A stretch of DNA of 64,000 nucleotides from Rhodobacteraceae bacterium M382 (GTDB lineage: Bacteria > Pseudomonadota > Alphaproteobacteria > Rhodobacterales > Rhodobacteraceae): positions 4,531,414 to 4,595,413 of the forward strand of contig CP081098.1 of assembly GCA_025141015.1 (NCBI GenBank), given 5' to 3'. How positions within the stretch are numbered: the stretch's first letter is position 1; each line of letters begins with the position of its first letter. Shown piece by piece: positions 35,130 through 44,219 of this stretch. The notes under the pieces were generated by a model, which worked only from the letters and a program-made list of their open reading frames with translations, was not told the DNA's origin and searched no databases. Position numbers and translations under genes: made by a program.

Positions 35130-35216
35130 AATTTGATCAAATTTCAGAAAATCCCTCTGTTGCCCCTCTGGCGTGTCAGTGACACAGTGGCGCCGAAAAG
35201 CCGACCAAAAGGTCGG
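35130..35216 (+). promoter_or_regulatory. Two perfect palindromes and a leader hairpin upstream of the aldehyde dehydrogenase gene
   Basis: In the divergent peroxiredoxin/aldehyde dehydrogenase region: AATTTGATCAAATT (35130-35143), a perfect 14-bp palindrome; GTGTCAGTGACAC (35173-35185), a perfect 13-bp palindrome; and CCGACC-AAAA-GGTCGG (35201-35216), a hairpin ending 14 bases before the GGGAG binding site. The first two look like regulator binding sites; the regulator is unknown. Confidence 0.5.
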
Positions 35217-35244
35217 AATAGAATCGATCCCGGGAGAAGTCATC

Positions 35245-36684
35245 ATGATCGAAAAACGCGATTTCTATATCAACGGCCAATGGGTGGCCCCCTCGCAACC
35301 GAACGACTGCCAGGTCATCGACCCCTCGACCGAAGACCCCTGTGCCGTCATTTCGCTGGGCGCGCAGGCGGATACCGATGCTGCCGTTGCAGCAGCCAAG
35401 GCGGCTCTGCCCGGCTGGATGGCCACACCTGTGGCCGACCGGATCGCAATGGTTGAAAAGCTGGTCGATATCTACAAAACCCGGGGCGAGGATCTGGCCC
35501 AGGCGATGACGGCCGAAATGGGTGCCCCCATCGACATGGCCCGCACCCAACAGGTCGGCACCGGCATCTGGCACCTCAAGAACTTCATCCGCGCCGCCAA
35601 ATCGTTTGAATTCGAACAGCCCCTGGGCGATCACGCCCCCGAAGACCGCATCATCCACGAGGCCGTCGGCGTTGCCGCGCTGATCACGCCGTGGAACTGG
35701 CCGATGAACCAGATCACGCTCAAGGTCGGTGCCGCCGCGATCGCGGGCTGCACCATGGTGCTGAAACCCTCCGAACAAAGCCCGCTCAACGCCATGGTCT
35801 TTGCCGAAATGATGGACGAGGCCGGCTTCCCCGCTGGTGTGTTCAACCTGGTCAACGGCGATGGCGTGGGCGTCGGATCACAGCTGTCCACCCACCCGGA
35901 TGTCGACATGGTCTCGTTCACCGGCTCGACCCGCGCCGGCACGCTGATTTCCAAAGCCGCCGCCGACACGCTGAAAAAGGTGCATCTGGAACTGGGCGGC
36001 AAAGGTGCCAATGTGGTCTTTGCGGACGCAGACGAAAAGGCCGTCAAACGCGGTGTTCTGCACATGATGAACAACACGGGCCAAAGCTGCAACGCCCCCA
36101 GCCGGATGCTGGTTCAACGCCCGATTTACGACAGGGCCGTTGAAACCGCCGCCGAAGTGGCCGCCAAGGTTACGGTCGGCAATGCCCACGACGAAGGCCG
36201 CCATATCGGCCCCGTGGTGAATGAATTGCAGTGGACCAAGATCCAGGACCTGATCCAAAAAGGCATCGACGAAGGTGCCCGCCTGGTCGCCGGCGGCACC
36301 GGTCGCCCCGACGGTCTGAACAAGGGCTATTACGTCAAACCGACCATCTTTGCCGATGCCAACAATCAGATGATCGTCGCACGCGAAGAGATCTTTGGCC
36401 CGGTGCTGACGATGATCCCCTTTGACACCGAAGAGGAAGCCATCGAAATCGCCAATGACACGCCCTATGGCCTGACAAACTATGTCCAGACCCAGGACCC
36501 GGCCCGCGCCAACCGTATGGCCCGCGCCCTGCGCTCTGGCATGGTGGAAATGAACGGAAAATCCCGTGCGGCCGGGTCGCCGTTTGGCGGCATGAAGCAA
36601 TCCGGCAACGGACGCGAAGGCGGCACCTGGGGTCTCGAAGACTTTCTCGAAGTCAAGGCTGTCGGCGGCTGGGCTGCAGAATAA
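35245..36684 (+). CDS. NAD(P)-dependent aldehyde dehydrogenase family protein
   Basis: A 479-residue cytoplasmic oxidoreductase from the ATG at 35245 (MIEKRDFYINGQWV), preceded by GGGAGAAG. The active-site glutamate is in LELGGKGANVVF and the catalytic cysteine in NNTGQSCNAPSR. The nucleotide-binding region FTGSTRAG and the C-terminal SRAAGSPFGGMKQSG are intact. It belongs to the broad-specificity branch (DhaS/AldA-like), so the substrate cannot be assigned. The upstream 24-residue extension is rejected. Confidence 0.93.
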   Translation: MIEKRDFYINGQWVAPSQPNDCQVIDPSTEDPCAVISLGAQADTDAAVAAAKAALPGWMATPVADRIAMVEKLVDIYKTRGEDLAQAMTAEMGAPIDMARTQQVGTGIWHLKNFIRAAKSFEFEQPLGDHAPEDRIIHEAVGVAALITPWNWPMNQITLKVGAAAIAGCTMVLKPSEQSPLNAMVFAEMMDEAGFPAGVFNLVNGDGVGVGSQLSTHPDVDMVSFTGSTRAGTLISKAAADTLKKVHLELGGKGANVVFADADEKAVKRGVLHMMNNTGQSCNAPSRMLVQRPIYDRAVETAAEVAAKVTVGNAHDEGRHIGPVVNELQWTKIQDLIQKGIDEGARLVAGGTGRPDGLNKGYYVKPTIFADANNQMIVAREEIFGPVLTMIPFDTEEEAIEIANDTPYGLTNYVQTQDPARANRMARALRSGMVEMNGKSRAAGSPFGGMKQSGNGREGGTWGLEDFLEVKAVGGWAAE

Positions 36685-36718
36685 CCCACCGCCTGCGCAA
36701 GAGTGACAAGGGCTGAAT

Positions 36719-36834
36719 GGGGGCGCTGCCCCCGCAGCCTTTGGCTGCTCCCCCGGGATATTTTTAGCCAGATGAATGAAGGATCCCCTGTTCATCTGGC
36801 CGTAAATATCCCGGAGCGCGAGGCAGAGCCTCGC
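36719..36834. repeat. Intergenic hairpin element, locus C (two opposed cores)
   Basis: Between convergent genes. Plus strand: hairpin 1 GGGGGCGCTGCCCCC (36719-36733), hairpin 2 GCAGCC-TTT-GGCTGC (36734-36748), then CCCCCGGGATATTTTTAGCC and AGATGAATG. The opposed copy reads TTCATCTGGCC, then AAATATCCCGG, and has its own hairpin 2, GCGAGGC-AGA-GCCTCGC (36818-36834). Each core keeps its own perfect second stem with a different sequence. Confidence 0.8.
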
Positions 36835-36896
36835 AAACCTGCCTAACCAACCGGAGGACGAATGGGTGTTCAGCACCCAGGCTCAGCCTTCAGGTT

Positions 36897-37337
36897 TCAG
36901 GTCACCCTCCGGGCAACCACCAACTGTGGGTGCCCGTCCGAGGTTTTCCTGGGCGACCGTCCGTCCCAGCCGATCACACCGGTGACTCGCTGGCGCAATG
37001 CGGAAAAGCTGGCAAACCGCACCACATCGACCGGCGCGTCGAAATGCAGCGTCACACGACGATGCGCCCCATCCCCAAGGTTGGACAACGCGCGAATCTC
37101 GCCGCTAAAAGCTTGTCCCAGGTAGCGCCCCTGAACCCGCTGCCCGACATGCAGCTCCATCCGGTTTGTGCTCCGGGCCCTCAGCGTATTCCAGTCCCGC
37201 GCGCCATATTGGTGCGCCACCAACTCCAACGCCGCGCTATGCGTGATCACGGTGCCCGTGCTTTGCAATCGCGCGCGCAGCCGTTTGGCCTGCGATTTAA
37301 GATCCTCCACAGGAGGAGCATTTTGTGAATCTGTCAT
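36897..37337 (-). CDS. Glyoxalase-superfamily-associated small protein
   Basis: A 146-residue protein starting MTDSQNAPPVEDLKSQAKRL at the ATG at 37337, with GAGGCGACGG upstream. The N-terminal block, LKSQAKRLRARLQ followed by HSAALELVAHQYGARDWNTL, is the motif I associate with the domain named glyoxalase superfamily protein in Pfam (Glyoxalase_8). The C-terminal half (LHVGQRVQGRYLGQAFSGEI) looks like a beta-rich domain. No metal-ligand pattern of true glyoxalases is visible, so the enzymatic role is doubtful. It is divergent from a VOC-family gene; the 37338-37606 gap shows no gene. Confidence 0.7.
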   Translation of the reverse strand: MTDSQNAPPVEDLKSQAKRLRARLQSTGTVITHSAALELVAHQYGARDWNTLRARSTNRMELHVGQRVQGRYLGQAFSGEIRALSNLGDGAHRRVTLHFDAPVDVVRFASFSALRQRVTGVIGWDGRSPRKTSDGHPQLVVARRVT

Positions 37338-37606
37338 CCGTCGCCTCGTTTCAGCGGCATGTCTGTGTCAGACGGAGCTTGCATTGCCATCCAGTCGCAT
37401 GCCTGCATTCAGAGCTACGAAGGGTGTCATATCAAACGGGTTTCACCATCGCCAAAAGGGCGCGCAAGCGGCAGGGACCCGGCCCTGCCCCCGTTTACGG
37501 TCATGTCGCCACCACCGTCAACCCCTTCCCCCTTGATCTCAAGGTGGCTTGAGATGCCAGTCTGGCCCCGACTCATCATTGACGCTGCCCAAAGGATTCG
37601 TGCCCC

Positions 37607-38074
37607 ATGCCTGCCATCTCGAACATCACCGGCCTGTTTGAAACCCACCTGCCTGTTGCCGATCTTGATCGCTCGATCCAATTCTACCGCGACCGGATCG
37701 GGTTACAGCTGGCTCGCGTTGTCCCGGACAGGAATGTCGCCTTCCTTTGGGTCGCTGGCCCGGAACAGGGGATGCTGGGGCTTTGGGGCGGTCAGGCCGG
37801 GCCGCTGCGCATGACCCTGCACTTTGCGTTTCGACTCGCTCTGTCAGAGCTTGTTGACCTGCCGGACCGGCTCGGTGCGCGCGGCATTCAGCCCTTGGGG
37901 TTTCACGCTGAACCGGTTGTCGAACCTGTGGTGATCGGCTGGATGCCGGCCGCGTCGGTCTATTGCAAAGACCCCGATGGCCATTCGGTGGAGTTTCTCA
38001 GCCCCCTCCGCGATCCGGCAGACGATGATTTCGGCATTGGCCCTCTGTCGCACTGGCGCGCGCGGCATCGGTGA
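37607..38074 (+). CDS. VOC family (glyoxalase/bleomycin resistance) protein
   Basis: A 155-residue single-module protein starting MPAISNITGLFETHLPVADLDRSIQFYRDRIGL at the ATG at 37607. The beta-alpha-beta-beta-beta pattern with a histidine in strand 1 (ETHLPV), a mid histidine (TLHFAF) and the C-terminal KDPDGHSVEFLSP glutamate fits the metal-binding vicinal oxygen chelate fold. The substrate is unknown. It is followed 75 bp later by the GT11 gene on the same strand. Confidence 0.87.
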   Translation: MPAISNITGLFETHLPVADLDRSIQFYRDRIGLQLARVVPDRNVAFLWVAGPEQGMLGLWGGQAGPLRMTLHFAFRLALSELVDLPDRLGARGIQPLGFHAEPVVEPVVIGWMPAASVYCKDPDGHSVEFLSPLRDPADDDFGIGPLSHWRARHR

Positions 38075-38149
38075 AATTCGCCGATGCTCTGGCCTTGGGC
38101 GACAGTCCAGCCTACACAGGTCACACCACACCCAGCCAAAGACACCCCG

Positions 38150-38995
38150 ATGATCACCACCCGCCTTCACGGCCGCCTCGGCAACCAGATGTTTCAATAT
38201 GCTGCCGCCGCCGGTCTGGCTGCGCGCCACGGCGTGCCGGTCGCCCTGGACAGCCGCGAGGCCATTGCCAACGGCGAAGGCGTGCTGACGCGGGTGTTCG
38301 ACCTGCCTTTGGTGGCCCCCGATCGCCTGCCCCCGCTCAAGACCCACAACCCGCTGCGCTATGCGGTGTGGCGCAAAACCGGCGGGGCACCGCGATTTCG
38401 GCGTGAAACCGGCTTGGGGTACAATGCCGCAATCACCGGATATGACGACGGGTGTTACCTGCACGGATACTGGCAAAGCGAAGCCTACTTCGCCCATATC
38501 GCCGATCAGATCCGCCGCGATTTCACCTTTCCCCTGCTCGGCGATCCGCAAAACATCGCGATGGCCGACCGGATCACCTCCACCCCATCCGTGTCACTGC
38601 ACGTGCGGCGTGGTGACTACCTGACACTCAACGCCCATGTGCTGTGTGATCAATCCTATTACGAGGCCGCCCTGACCCGCATCGTTCAGGGCCTGGACAC
38701 CGACCCGACGGTCTATGTGTTTTCCGACGATCCACAATGGGCCAAGGACAACCTGCCGCTGCCTTTTGACAAAGTGGTGGTGGATTTCAACGGGCCGGAC
38801 GCCGATTACGAAGACATGCGCCTGATGTCGATGTGCCAACACAACATCATCGGCAACAGCTCGTTTTCCTGGTGGGCGGCCTGGCTGAACCGCAACCCGG
38901 ACAAACGGGTGGCAGGACCAGCCCGCTGGTTCGGAGACCCCAAATTGTCAAACCCGGACATCCTGCCAAACGACTGGTTCAGAATCGATCCCTGA
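38150..38995 (+). CDS. Glycosyltransferase family 11, alpha-1,2-fucosyltransferase-like
   Basis: A 281-residue enzyme. The ATG at 38150 (MITTRLHGRLGNQMFQYAA) begins at the family hallmark GRLGNQMFQYA; the 22-residue upstream extension is rejected. The GDP-fucose-binding motif HVRRGDY and the later GNSSFSWWAAWLN motif are intact. GT11 enzymes transfer fucose alpha-1,2 to galactose in surface glycans. No GDP-fucose synthesis genes are in the window. Its activity on O-antigen or capsule is inferred. Confidence 0.9.
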   Translation: MITTRLHGRLGNQMFQYAAAAGLAARHGVPVALDSREAIANGEGVLTRVFDLPLVAPDRLPPLKTHNPLRYAVWRKTGGAPRFRRETGLGYNAAITGYDDGCYLHGYWQSEAYFAHIADQIRRDFTFPLLGDPQNIAMADRITSTPSVSLHVRRGDYLTLNAHVLCDQSYYEAALTRIVQGLDTDPTVYVFSDDPQWAKDNLPLPFDKVVVDFNGPDADYEDMRLMSMCQHNIIGNSSFSWWAAWLNRNPDKRVAGPARWFGDPKLSNPDILPNDWFRIDP

Positions 38996-39012
38996 TCTCC
39001 CCTCAACCCGGC

Positions 39013-39036
39013 GTAGGGTGCGTGCTTGCACGCACC
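39013..39036. repeat. REP-like palindromic repeat, copy 2
   Basis: GTAGGGTGCGTGC then GCACGCACC, with a perfect 9-bp inverted repeat (39017-39025 and 39028-39036). It lies just downstream of the minus-strand rlmN stop and also at the end of the plus-strand GT11 gene. It is identical to the 11353 copy except for one central base. Confidence 0.75.
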
Positions 39037-39047
39037 TCCCGATCAGA

Positions 39048-40232
<1,185 letters not shown>

Positions 40233-40538
40233 GGCAAAGGGTCCGGTTTTGTCGGGTGGATGCGCCTCTATATAGGATTCTGAACCAAGAGCAAAAGGAT
40301 TCAGACTCTTTTCCGACCGCGCGCCCACCCCGACACGGTCCGATCTGCTGGGCCTGCTGCCCGGGTCGACGCGGACAAAGGTCAAAGGCGCGCCTCATCA
40401 CATTCATGAATCGTTTTTCGCGAATTTGTTGACGGGCCGTCCAATTTTGTCGTTACTGGAACAAAAGGTATTTCCAAGAGGCAGGTATTCTCCGAGCTCC
40501 GTTCGTATCACCAATTTTTTCCAGGGAGGAAAATTGAA
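40233..40538. other. Divergent non-coding region between rlmN and the methanethiol oxidase gene
   Basis: This 306-bp spacer holds no convincing gene. A TTGACG at 40430-40435 followed by A+T-rich sequence may mark the plus-strand promoter, but no good -10 box at standard spacing is visible. Confidence 0.4.
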
Positions 40539-41939
40539 ATGAACTTGCGACCCGACCCGACATTTCACGCCACACCCAAGCTGGCCATGGCCGCTCCGGT
40601 GGAAAAGCTTGCCTTCACACTGATGCTCAGTCCGGATGGATCCCAACCTGATGGCCTGGCAGTTGTGGACGTGGACCCGACATCAGGGACCTATGGCCAG
40701 GTTGTTCATTCGCTGATGATGCCGAATACCGGCGACGAATTTCACCATTTCGGCTGGAATGCCTGCTCTTCCGCGCTCAGCCCGCTGACCGGCCATGCCT
40801 TTCTGGAACGCCGCTATCTGATCATTCCCGGCATCCGCTCCAGCCGCATCTACATCATCGACGTCAAGGAACCCCTGAACGCCAAAATTCACAAGATCAT
40901 CGAACCCGAAGAAGTCTGGGCAAAAACCGGCTATTCGCGTCCGCATACCATCCACTGCGGTCCCGAAGGCATCTACGTGTCCACCCTGGGCGGCGGCGGC
41001 GAAGATGGCACCGACGGACCTCCGGGCATTTTCATCATGGATTGCGAGACCTTCGAAATCCTTGGTCGCTATGAAATGGACCGGGGCATTCAGGACAAAC
41101 ATTATGATTTCTGGTGGAACCTGCCGCGCGACTACATGGTCAGCTCGGAATGGGGCCTGCCGCCGCAGTTCGAAAACGGAATCGTCGCCGAAGATCTGCT
41201 GAGCAACAAATACGGCCACAGCATCCATTTCTGGGATCTGCGCGCGCGCAAGAATATCCAGACGATTGATCTGGGTGAAAACCATCAGATGGCGCTGGAA
41301 ATTCGCCCGGCACACGACCCGGCCAAGCAATACGGGTTCTGCGGCGTTGTCGTGGATACAACCAACCTTCAGGGCGCAATCTTTACGTGGTGGCGCAATG
41401 ATGACGGCACATTCGAGGCCAAGAAAACCATCACCATCGACCCCCAACCCGCCGCAGCCGACGACCTGCCGGACCTGCTCAAGGGGTTCGAGGCCGTGCC
41501 ACCGCTGGTGACCGACATTGACCTCAGTCTGGATGACCGGTTTCTCTATGTTGCCTGCTGGGGGACCGGCGAAATGCATCAATACGATGTGTCCGACCCG
41601 ATGAACCCGACGTTGGCAGGCAAGGTCGAAATCGGCGGCATCGTCAAAAAGACGCCGCACCCGAACGGACAGACATTCGGCTATGGCCCGCAGATGGTCG
41701 AAATCAGCCGCGATGGCAAACGGGTGTATTGGACGAACTCGCTCTATTCCACCTGGGACGATCAATTCTATCCCGGCGAAAGAGGTGCTGCGATGGTGAT
41801 GGCGAATGCCGGTGATTCTGGCGGTCTGACGCTGGACGAAAACTTCTGGGTCGCCTTCCCGGACGGGTATCGCAGCCATCAGATCCGCCTGGAAGGCGGT
41901 GATTGTTCGACCGACAGCTTCTGCTATCCCAACACCTGA
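40539..41939 (+). CDS. Methanethiol oxidase / SBP56 selenium-binding-protein family
   Basis: A 466-residue protein of the SBP56 family, whose bacterial members oxidise methanethiol to formaldehyde, H2S and H2O2 during DMSP and DMS turnover. GGGAGGAAAATTGAA precedes the ATG at 40539. The family blocks are present: EFHHFGWNACSSAL, RYLIIPGIRSSRIYIIDV, SRPHTIHCGPEGIYVS, SSEWGLPPQFENGI, YGHSIHFWDLRARK, SLDDRFLYVACWGTGEMHQY and the C-terminal GGDCSTDSFCYP. The histidines proposed as copper ligands in the family are conserved. No signal peptide is visible at this start. The next gene overlaps its end. Confidence 0.92.
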   Translation: MNLRPDPTFHATPKLAMAAPVEKLAFTLMLSPDGSQPDGLAVVDVDPTSGTYGQVVHSLMMPNTGDEFHHFGWNACSSALSPLTGHAFLERRYLIIPGIRSSRIYIIDVKEPLNAKIHKIIEPEEVWAKTGYSRPHTIHCGPEGIYVSTLGGGGEDGTDGPPGIFIMDCETFEILGRYEMDRGIQDKHYDFWWNLPRDYMVSSEWGLPPQFENGIVAEDLLSNKYGHSIHFWDLRARKNIQTIDLGENHQMALEIRPAHDPAKQYGFCGVVVDTTNLQGAIFTWWRNDDGTFEAKKTITIDPQPAAADDLPDLLKGFEAVPPLVTDIDLSLDDRFLYVACWGTGEMHQYDVSDPMNPTLAGKVEIGGIVKKTPHPNGQTFGYGPQMVEISRDGKRVYWTNSLYSTWDDQFYPGERGAAMVMANAGDSGGLTLDENFWVAFPDGYRSHQIRLEGGDCSTDSFCYPNT

Positions 41940-42601
41940 ACGTGGGGGCGGAACACTCCTTGGCGGCCCTTTGGTGGGCCGTCATCGCCTCGGGGATCTA
42001 TCATGGCGTGAATCCGGGAATGGGGTGGCCGCTATCCGTCTCCGCAGCCCTGATGGAGGGGCGGCGGAGCGCCCTGATCCGCGCGCTGGCGATGTTAGCG
42101 CTGGGTCATTTTCTGGCCATGTCGGCGATTCTGTTGCCGTTCTCGGCGATGGTCGGGCTGGTACAATGGCAACGCGAAATCCGCATCGCGGCAGGGATCC
42201 TGGTCATGGGATTTGGTGTGTACCTGCTGATCAACCGCCGCCACCCGCGGATTCTGGCCCGGATCAAACCCACCCGATTGGCGCTGTGGTCCTTTCTTGC
42301 GGCCACCGCCCATGGGGCCGGCATGATGCTGGTTCCCATCTATCTGGGGCTGTGCCGGATTGACGAACTGGACAGCGGACACAGGGCCGCCTCTGAACTG
42401 ATGTCCAGCAACATTGATACGGCGCTGTCGGTGGCCGTTGTCCACACCGTCGCAATGACCCTGTCCGGGGGCCTGCTGGCCATTGGGGCCTACACGTGGC
42501 TGGGTCTCAAATTTCTCTCCCGAACATGGGTAAACATGGACACTGTCTGGGCGCTCAGCCTGCTGCTGGTGGGTGCCATCGGGCTGTGGACCGCATGGTA
42601 A
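41903..42601 (+). CDS. Uncharacterised histidine-rich polytopic membrane protein next to methanethiol oxidase
   Basis: A 232-residue protein with about six hydrophobic segments. The TTG at 41903 is chosen because GGAAGG lies 6 bases upstream, giving a 37-base overlap with the SBP56 gene; a GTG at 41942 is the alternative. Membrane-embedded histidine motifs recur: YHGVNPGMGW (near residue 33), ALGHFLAMS (near 67), TAHGAGMML (near 134) and VVHTVAM (near 180). The layout recalls metal transporters such as the NicO family, but the motifs differ and I cannot name a family. Overlap with the copper-dependent oxidase gene suggests a linked role, perhaps metal supply. Confidence 0.75.
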   Translation: MFDRQLLLSQHLNVGAEHSLAALWWAVIASGIYHGVNPGMGWPLSVSAALMEGRRSALIRALAMLALGHFLAMSAILLPFSAMVGLVQWQREIRIAAGILVMGFGVYLLINRRHPRILARIKPTRLALWSFLAATAHGAGMMLVPIYLGLCRIDELDSGHRAASELMSSNIDTALSVAVVHTVAMTLSGGLLAIGAYTWLGLKFLSRTWVNMDTVWALSLLLVGAIGLWTAW

Positions 42602-42611
42602 CCCGCCCGCG

Positions 42612-42638
42612 CCCCCCGGCCCCACACCCCCCGGCCCC
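42612..42638 (+). repeat. Short C-rich tandem repeat
   Basis: CCCCCCGGCCCC occurs at 42612-42623 and again at 42627-42638, a 15-bp period, in the spacer after the membrane protein gene. No function is apparent. Confidence 0.6.
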
Positions 42639-42705
42639 GAACCCCCGTCTTGTCCGAACCCTGCGCATCCCCTAGGCTGAAGGACTTAACCGGGAGGAAT
42701 TCAAA

Positions 42706-43098
42706 GTGTCATTCAGTCAAAGTGATTTAAACGACCTTGCCGCGCGTTACACAGACGCGTGGAATTCAAAACAGCCTGAAAACGTGGCCAACTGCCATGC
42801 GGCCAGCAGCAGAATCGTTATCAACCGTGGCGACCCGTCTGTCGGGCATGACGCGTTGACCGAAATGGCCGCAGGGTTTCACACCGACGTTCCCGACCTG
42901 GTTTTGAAAAACGATGGCATTCGCGCCGCCGGCAGCCATGTGATCTTCATGTGGACCTTCACCGGACATCACGCCGAAACGGGGAACCCGCTTGATGTGA
43001 GCGGCTGGGAAGAATGGGAGCTTGATGGCGATATGAAAATCACCTCGTCCCTGGGGTGGTTCGACGGCGAAGACTACGACCGCCAGGTCGCCGGTTGA
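42706..43098 (+). CDS. SnoaL/NTF2-like fold protein
   Basis: A 130-residue protein. The GTG at 42706 is preceded by GGGAGGAATTC. The pattern of an N-terminal helix (LNDLAARYTDAWNSKQPENVANCH), a DPSVGHDALTEMAAGF segment and a C-terminal sheet (HVIFMWTFTGHHAETGNPL, GWEEWELDGDMKITSSLGWF) fits the SnoaL-like polyketide cyclase/nuclear transport factor 2 superfamily. These are often small isomerases or binding proteins; no function is assigned. It is convergent with a LysR gene. Confidence 0.8.
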   Translation: MSFSQSDLNDLAARYTDAWNSKQPENVANCHAASSRIVINRGDPSVGHDALTEMAAGFHTDVPDLVLKNDGIRAAGSHVIFMWTFTGHHAETGNPLDVSGWEEWELDGDMKITSSLGWFDGEDYDRQVAG

Positions 43099-43174
43099 TC
43101 ACTGCCGATCGCGTCGTCACATTTGGTGTCGGCGCGATCAGCACACCGGCCCGCGACGCTACCATGCCGGGGCT

Positions 43175-43210
43175 AACAACACGGCCAACAACACGACCAG
43201 CGACACGACC
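43175..43210 (+). repeat. Three-unit 12-bp tandem repeat
   Basis: AACAACACGGCC, AACAACACGACC and AGCGACACGACC lie end to end between the SnoaL-like gene and the convergent LysR gene. Confidence 0.7.
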
Positions 43211-43222
43211 GGCAACGGGGGC

Positions 43223-44113
43223 CTAAACCCCGACCCGATACAGCCCCATCACCCAGTTTCGGAATATCGCGACCTCGTCGCGTTGCACGGCGCGGTCTTC
43301 CACCACCAGATAATGCGACCGGCGTTTGGGCAGCTTGTATTCAAACGGGGCAACCAACAGCCCCTGATCCAGATATTGCCGGGCAAAACTGTCCAGCACC
43401 ATGGTCACGCCTTCGCCCGTCATCACGATCTGCAACGCGTTGATCGACGAATCCGTGCGCATCCAATCGGTGGCCGCCGTGAACTCCAGCCCATGCAGTT
43501 CTGCCAGCTTGCCCCAATCGGTTTCCGACCCGACAATCTGGACCACTTTGGACTGGGCCATCCGGTCAATCGACAGATCCGCTCCGAACGATTTGGCAAA
43601 TTCGGGATGGCACACCGGCACCGCCGATTCATGCCCCAGATGTGTGGTGTGGGCGTCCTTCCAATCGCCCAACCCGTATCGGATGTCGATGTCCAGATTG
43701 TCCTCGTCAAACCGATCCGCCCAGATCGACGTGGTCAGATGCACCAGAATATCCGGATGTGCAGACTGAAACTGCGCCAACCGGGGCGCAATCACCAGCG
43801 CAGCACAGGAAATCGACGCCCGCACCCGCACCACCCGTTTGCGTTTTTCCAGAAACAGCCCGGTGGTGGCGGCGATCATTTCATTGAACGATTTGCGGAT
43901 GGTCTGGGCATAGGCCTGCCCGATGCTGGTCAATTGCACCCCACGGGGCAGGCGCACGAACAGCTGGGTGTTCAGATGTTTCTCCAACAGGCGGATCTGT
44001 TGACTGACCGCCGCCGGGGTCAGCTTCAGCTCGTCGGCCGCCGCGGAAAAACTGTTGTGTCGGGCCGCGGTTTCAAAGGCACGCAACCAGGTGACATGGG
44101 GCAGATCGGACAT
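43223..44113 (-). CDS. LysR-family transcriptional regulator (GcvA-like)
   Basis: A 296-residue DNA-binding regulator from the ATG at 44113 (MSDLPHVTWLRAFETAARHNSFSAAADELKLT). The N-terminal winged helix (LTPAAVSQQIRLLEKHLNTQLFVR) and a periplasmic-binding-protein-like effector domain follow. LRAFE..AR..SF and PAAVSQQI resemble the GcvA subgroup. A 38-residue in-frame upstream extension is rejected. It is divergent from the GMC oxidoreductase/enolase operon across 106 bp, which makes it the likely regulator of that operon. Confidence 0.9.
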   Translation of the reverse strand: MSDLPHVTWLRAFETAARHNSFSAAADELKLTPAAVSQQIRLLEKHLNTQLFVRLPRGVQLTSIGQAYAQTIRKSFNEMIAATTGLFLEKRKRVVRVRASISCAALVIAPRLAQFQSAHPDILVHLTTSIWADRFDEDNLDIDIRYGLGDWKDAHTTHLGHESAVPVCHPEFAKSFGADLSIDRMAQSKVVQIVGSETDWGKLAELHGLEFTAATDWMRTDSSINALQIVMTGEGVTMVLDSFARQYLDQGLLVAPFEYKLPKRRSHYLVVEDRAVQRDEVAIFRNWVMGLYRVGV

Positions 44114-44219
44114 TTTGCACACCTGCAATGAAAATGATGCCTTAGGGGTAAAATGGATAGTTTGATTTGTCGATGCCCTTTGCCCAGTCTGCGCCAACCA
44201 CGGCTCGGGAACATCGCCA

